Of a stretch of DNA of 64,000 bases, positions 61,914 to 64,000 are shown one piece after another. Positions within the stretch are counted from its first letter, which is position 1. Each line of letters begins with the position of its first letter. The translations under genes were made by a program, and so were the position numbers. The DNA comes from Roseibium salinum. Its GTDB lineage: Bacteria; Pseudomonadota; Alphaproteobacteria; Rhizobiales; Stappiaceae. Where the stretch lies: the NCBI RefSeq assembly GCF_026240905.1, contig NZ_JAPEVI010000003.1:2604001-2668000 (forward strand), written 5' to 3'. The notes below the pieces were generated by a model that saw nothing but the letters and a program-made list of their open reading frames with translations, did no database searches and had not been told where the DNA came from.

Positions 61914-64000
61914 ATGGACGAACAAACCCAATCATTCCTGGAACTGACTGCCAAGGATGATCTGGTCCAGCTTGTCGCCGACAAACGGGCTGCCTGGCTC
62001 TGGTCGGCGGACGGCGCACGCATCCTGTGGGCCAATGCCGCCGGGGCGGCGTTCTTTTCCGCCCGCAATGTGCCCGACCTTGCCGCACTGACGGCCCTGG
62101 AACGCTCCCCCGCCCGCCCGCATATCGCCCGCATTGCCGAATCCGGACCGACGGAAAAATTCAGCATCGACCGCCTTCGGTTCTACCGCGGCCTGAGGGT
62201 CATGCTGCTGACCTGCCAGTGCAAGCGGGTCGAGCTGGAAAACGGCGAGGCAGCAGCTCTGATCGTGTGCGGCGACAAGGGACTGTCGACAACAAAGGAC
62301 CCGGTATCGGGCTTTGCGCATTTCCTGCAGGGCGACGGGTCGACCGTGTTCGTAACGACGAACGGTGTGGTCGAGGAGCAGCTTGGCGCGTTGCAGGCCC
62401 CCCCGAGAACCCGGACCTGCCGGAAGACCAGAAAGCCCTCTTCGGACCGCTGGAAGCCGGCGGCAGCTTTCATGAAGGTGTCGCCCTTCAGATTGGCCCC
62501 GGCCAGAAACTGATTGTCCTTGAGGACGCCTCGCTGCCGGAAGACACGGAAACTTTAAACGAAACCGGGCGCGAAAGCGTTGCTGACGGAGAGGACGATT
62601 TCGCCGCCGGTGCGCTCTATGGCGAGATTACGGGTGTTCCGTACGACGCGGAAGCCGGCTCCGCCGGCGAGGCAGAACCGGAGGCCGGCCTTGAAGATGC
62701 GGCCGAGGCAGACGCCGGTCCCGATGCGCAGGACAGCGAGGAGGCCCCGGACGAAGCTTCGTTGTGGGTGCGGGCGGATGAAGCCGAGCCGGATGAAGAG
62801 CGTGCCGAGAGCCGGCACGAAGAGCTACACACTCCGGATGAGGCTGCCCTCGTCGAAGACGACGAGACGGTTGAAGACCTGACGGCCGAGCCGGAAGACA
62901 TTCCCGAAGACGAAGAAACTGCGGCTGCAGCAGCAAACGAAGAACCGGAGACCGGCGAAACCGATCAGGAGCCCGTCGCGGCTGAGGCTGCATCGGAAAC
63001 GGATGCCGAGGACACCGGCGAGACCGACGCCACGGGAGACGGCGAGGCTGAAGCCGAGGACGAAGGCGAAGTCGAAGCCGTGGCAGACGAGGCAGATGGG
63101 GCACTTGCGCCTGAAGACGCCGGCGCGCCCGCTGATGCGGAAACTGCAACCGAGGAAACAGCCGCCGAGGAACCAGCGACCCAGGCCGGGGAAGGGTTCG
63201 TGTTCCAGCCGCGCCGCCGTCCGATCCGGTTCGCCTGGAAAATGGACATCGACCAGCGTTTCACCTTTCTGTCGGACGAGTTTTCCGACGTGATGGGCCC
63301 TGAAACCACAGATATCGTAGGACAGACCTGGGAAGAGGTTGCGGAAAGATTCGGCCTGGACGCACGCGGGCTGATCGCCCGGGCGCTCGACCGGCGGGAT
63401 ACCTGGAGCGGAAAGACGGTCGACTGGCCCGTGACCGGTGCGCCCCTGCGGGTTCCCGTCGACATGGCCGCTTTGCCCGCCTTCGACCGGAACAGAAAAT
63501 TCGAGGGCTATCGCGGTTTCGGTGTCTGCCGCACGGCCGATGCGGTCGAGGACAAGGAAAATCTTCTGAGCCCGGCGCTGGCCGCCTTCGACGAGGCGTT
63601 CGCCGCCACGCCCGTCGCTGACGACGAGGAAGCCGACAGCGGCGCCGAAGATCTCGCCGCAGCGGTCGAAGACGCGGAGCATGAACCTGCCGAGGAAACA
63701 GCCGGCCCGCAAGACGATACCAATATCGCGGCAGAGGCTCCGGACCCTGTCGCCGAGGATGAGGCGGACACAGAAGAAGACGCCGGTGCTGAGGAAACTG
63801 TATCAGAGGAATCCGCTTCCGAAGAAGTCGGCGCCGAAGAAAGCGTAACCGAGGACACGGCCGCTCCGGAAGAAATCGCCGCCACGGCTGAAGAGCAGCC
63901 TGAAGCGGAAGACGTCCGGCAGGAAGCCCCGGTTGAGGCGAAAGAAACAATTGCCGATCTGAAACCGGCGCAACCGGACACTTTCAGCGGCAGAACCTTT
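61914..64000 (+). pseudogene. PdhS-like PAS-domain sensor kinase, N-terminal part, frame-broken as sequenced and cut by the window edge
   Basis: The first frame (ATG 61914) codes for about 160 residues of a PAS-like domain (KRAAWLWSADGARILWANAA) and stops at 62513. From the seven-C run at 62398-62404 the protein continues in the -1 frame (PENPDLPEDQKALFGPLEAG) without a stop to the window end. It then has a long Glu/Asp/Ala-rich linker (about 62650-63190), a PAS domain (IRFAWKMDIDQRFTFLSDEF; FEGYRGFGVCR; about 63208-63540), and a second acidic linker to 64000. The layout resembles Brucella/rhizobial PdhS-type kinases, whose kinase domain would lie to the right. Indel error is likely. Confidence 0.75.

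Overview
The window looks like chromosomal DNA of a GC-rich alphaproteobacterium, probably Hyphomicrobiales and perhaps Stappiaceae-like. Reasons are the lanthanide-type XoxF and PQQ gene set, phasins, a PdhS-like cell-cycle kinase, a Rhizobiales-style palindromic repeat, and a tRNA-His with A73 and no extra 5' G. The genus assignment is inference. Bases 1-274 hold nothing I can call.

Region 1 (0.3-25.8 kb) is a PQQ-dependent alcohol/methanol oxidation block. It has an eight-gene operon with two ABC transporters, a beta-propeller and an exported protein (275-7041); a DUF3280-type protein; a CXXCW protein, a XoxJ-like binding protein, cytochrome c and XoxF (7.7-11.5 kb); glutathione-linked formaldehyde oxidation (fghA, flhA; 11.8-13.8 kb); a quinoprotein-relay set (metallohydrolase, SoxYZ-like carrier, small exported proteins; 13.9-17.7 kb); a FIST protein / hybrid kinase / LuxR regulator trio (17.7-21.9 kb); and pqqABCDE (22.5-25.8 kb). 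Methanol or another alcohol would be oxidised in the periplasm by XoxF with PQQ and a lanthanide. Electrons pass to the cytochrome, and formaldehyde goes to formate through FlhA and FghA.

Region 2 (26.7-60.0 kb) is bounded by two 33-bp direct repeats (30/33 identical). The right copy covers the 3' end of the tRNA-His gene, and a tyrosine-recombinase fragment lies just inside it. I read this as an old, decayed genomic island. It carries AT-rich genes of unknown function, a nitronate monooxygenase, a TRAP transporter with hydantoinase A/B and a GntR regulator, a methylthioribose/5-deoxyribose salvage cluster with its own ribose-type ABC importer, a HEPN/MNT toxin-antitoxin pair, ACC deaminase with its Lrp-type regulator, and a peptide ABC transporter with gamma-glutamyltransferase, an M20 peptidase and an IclR regulator.

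Region 3 (60-64 kb) has the tRNA-His gene, two phasins and the start of a PAS-domain kinase with long acidic linkers that runs off the right edge.

Four genes are broken in frame at or near short homopolymers: pqqB, the PAS kinase, the FIST gene start, and the 28.5 kb coiled-coil gene. Sequencing indels are a serious possibility and should be excluded before biological meaning is drawn.
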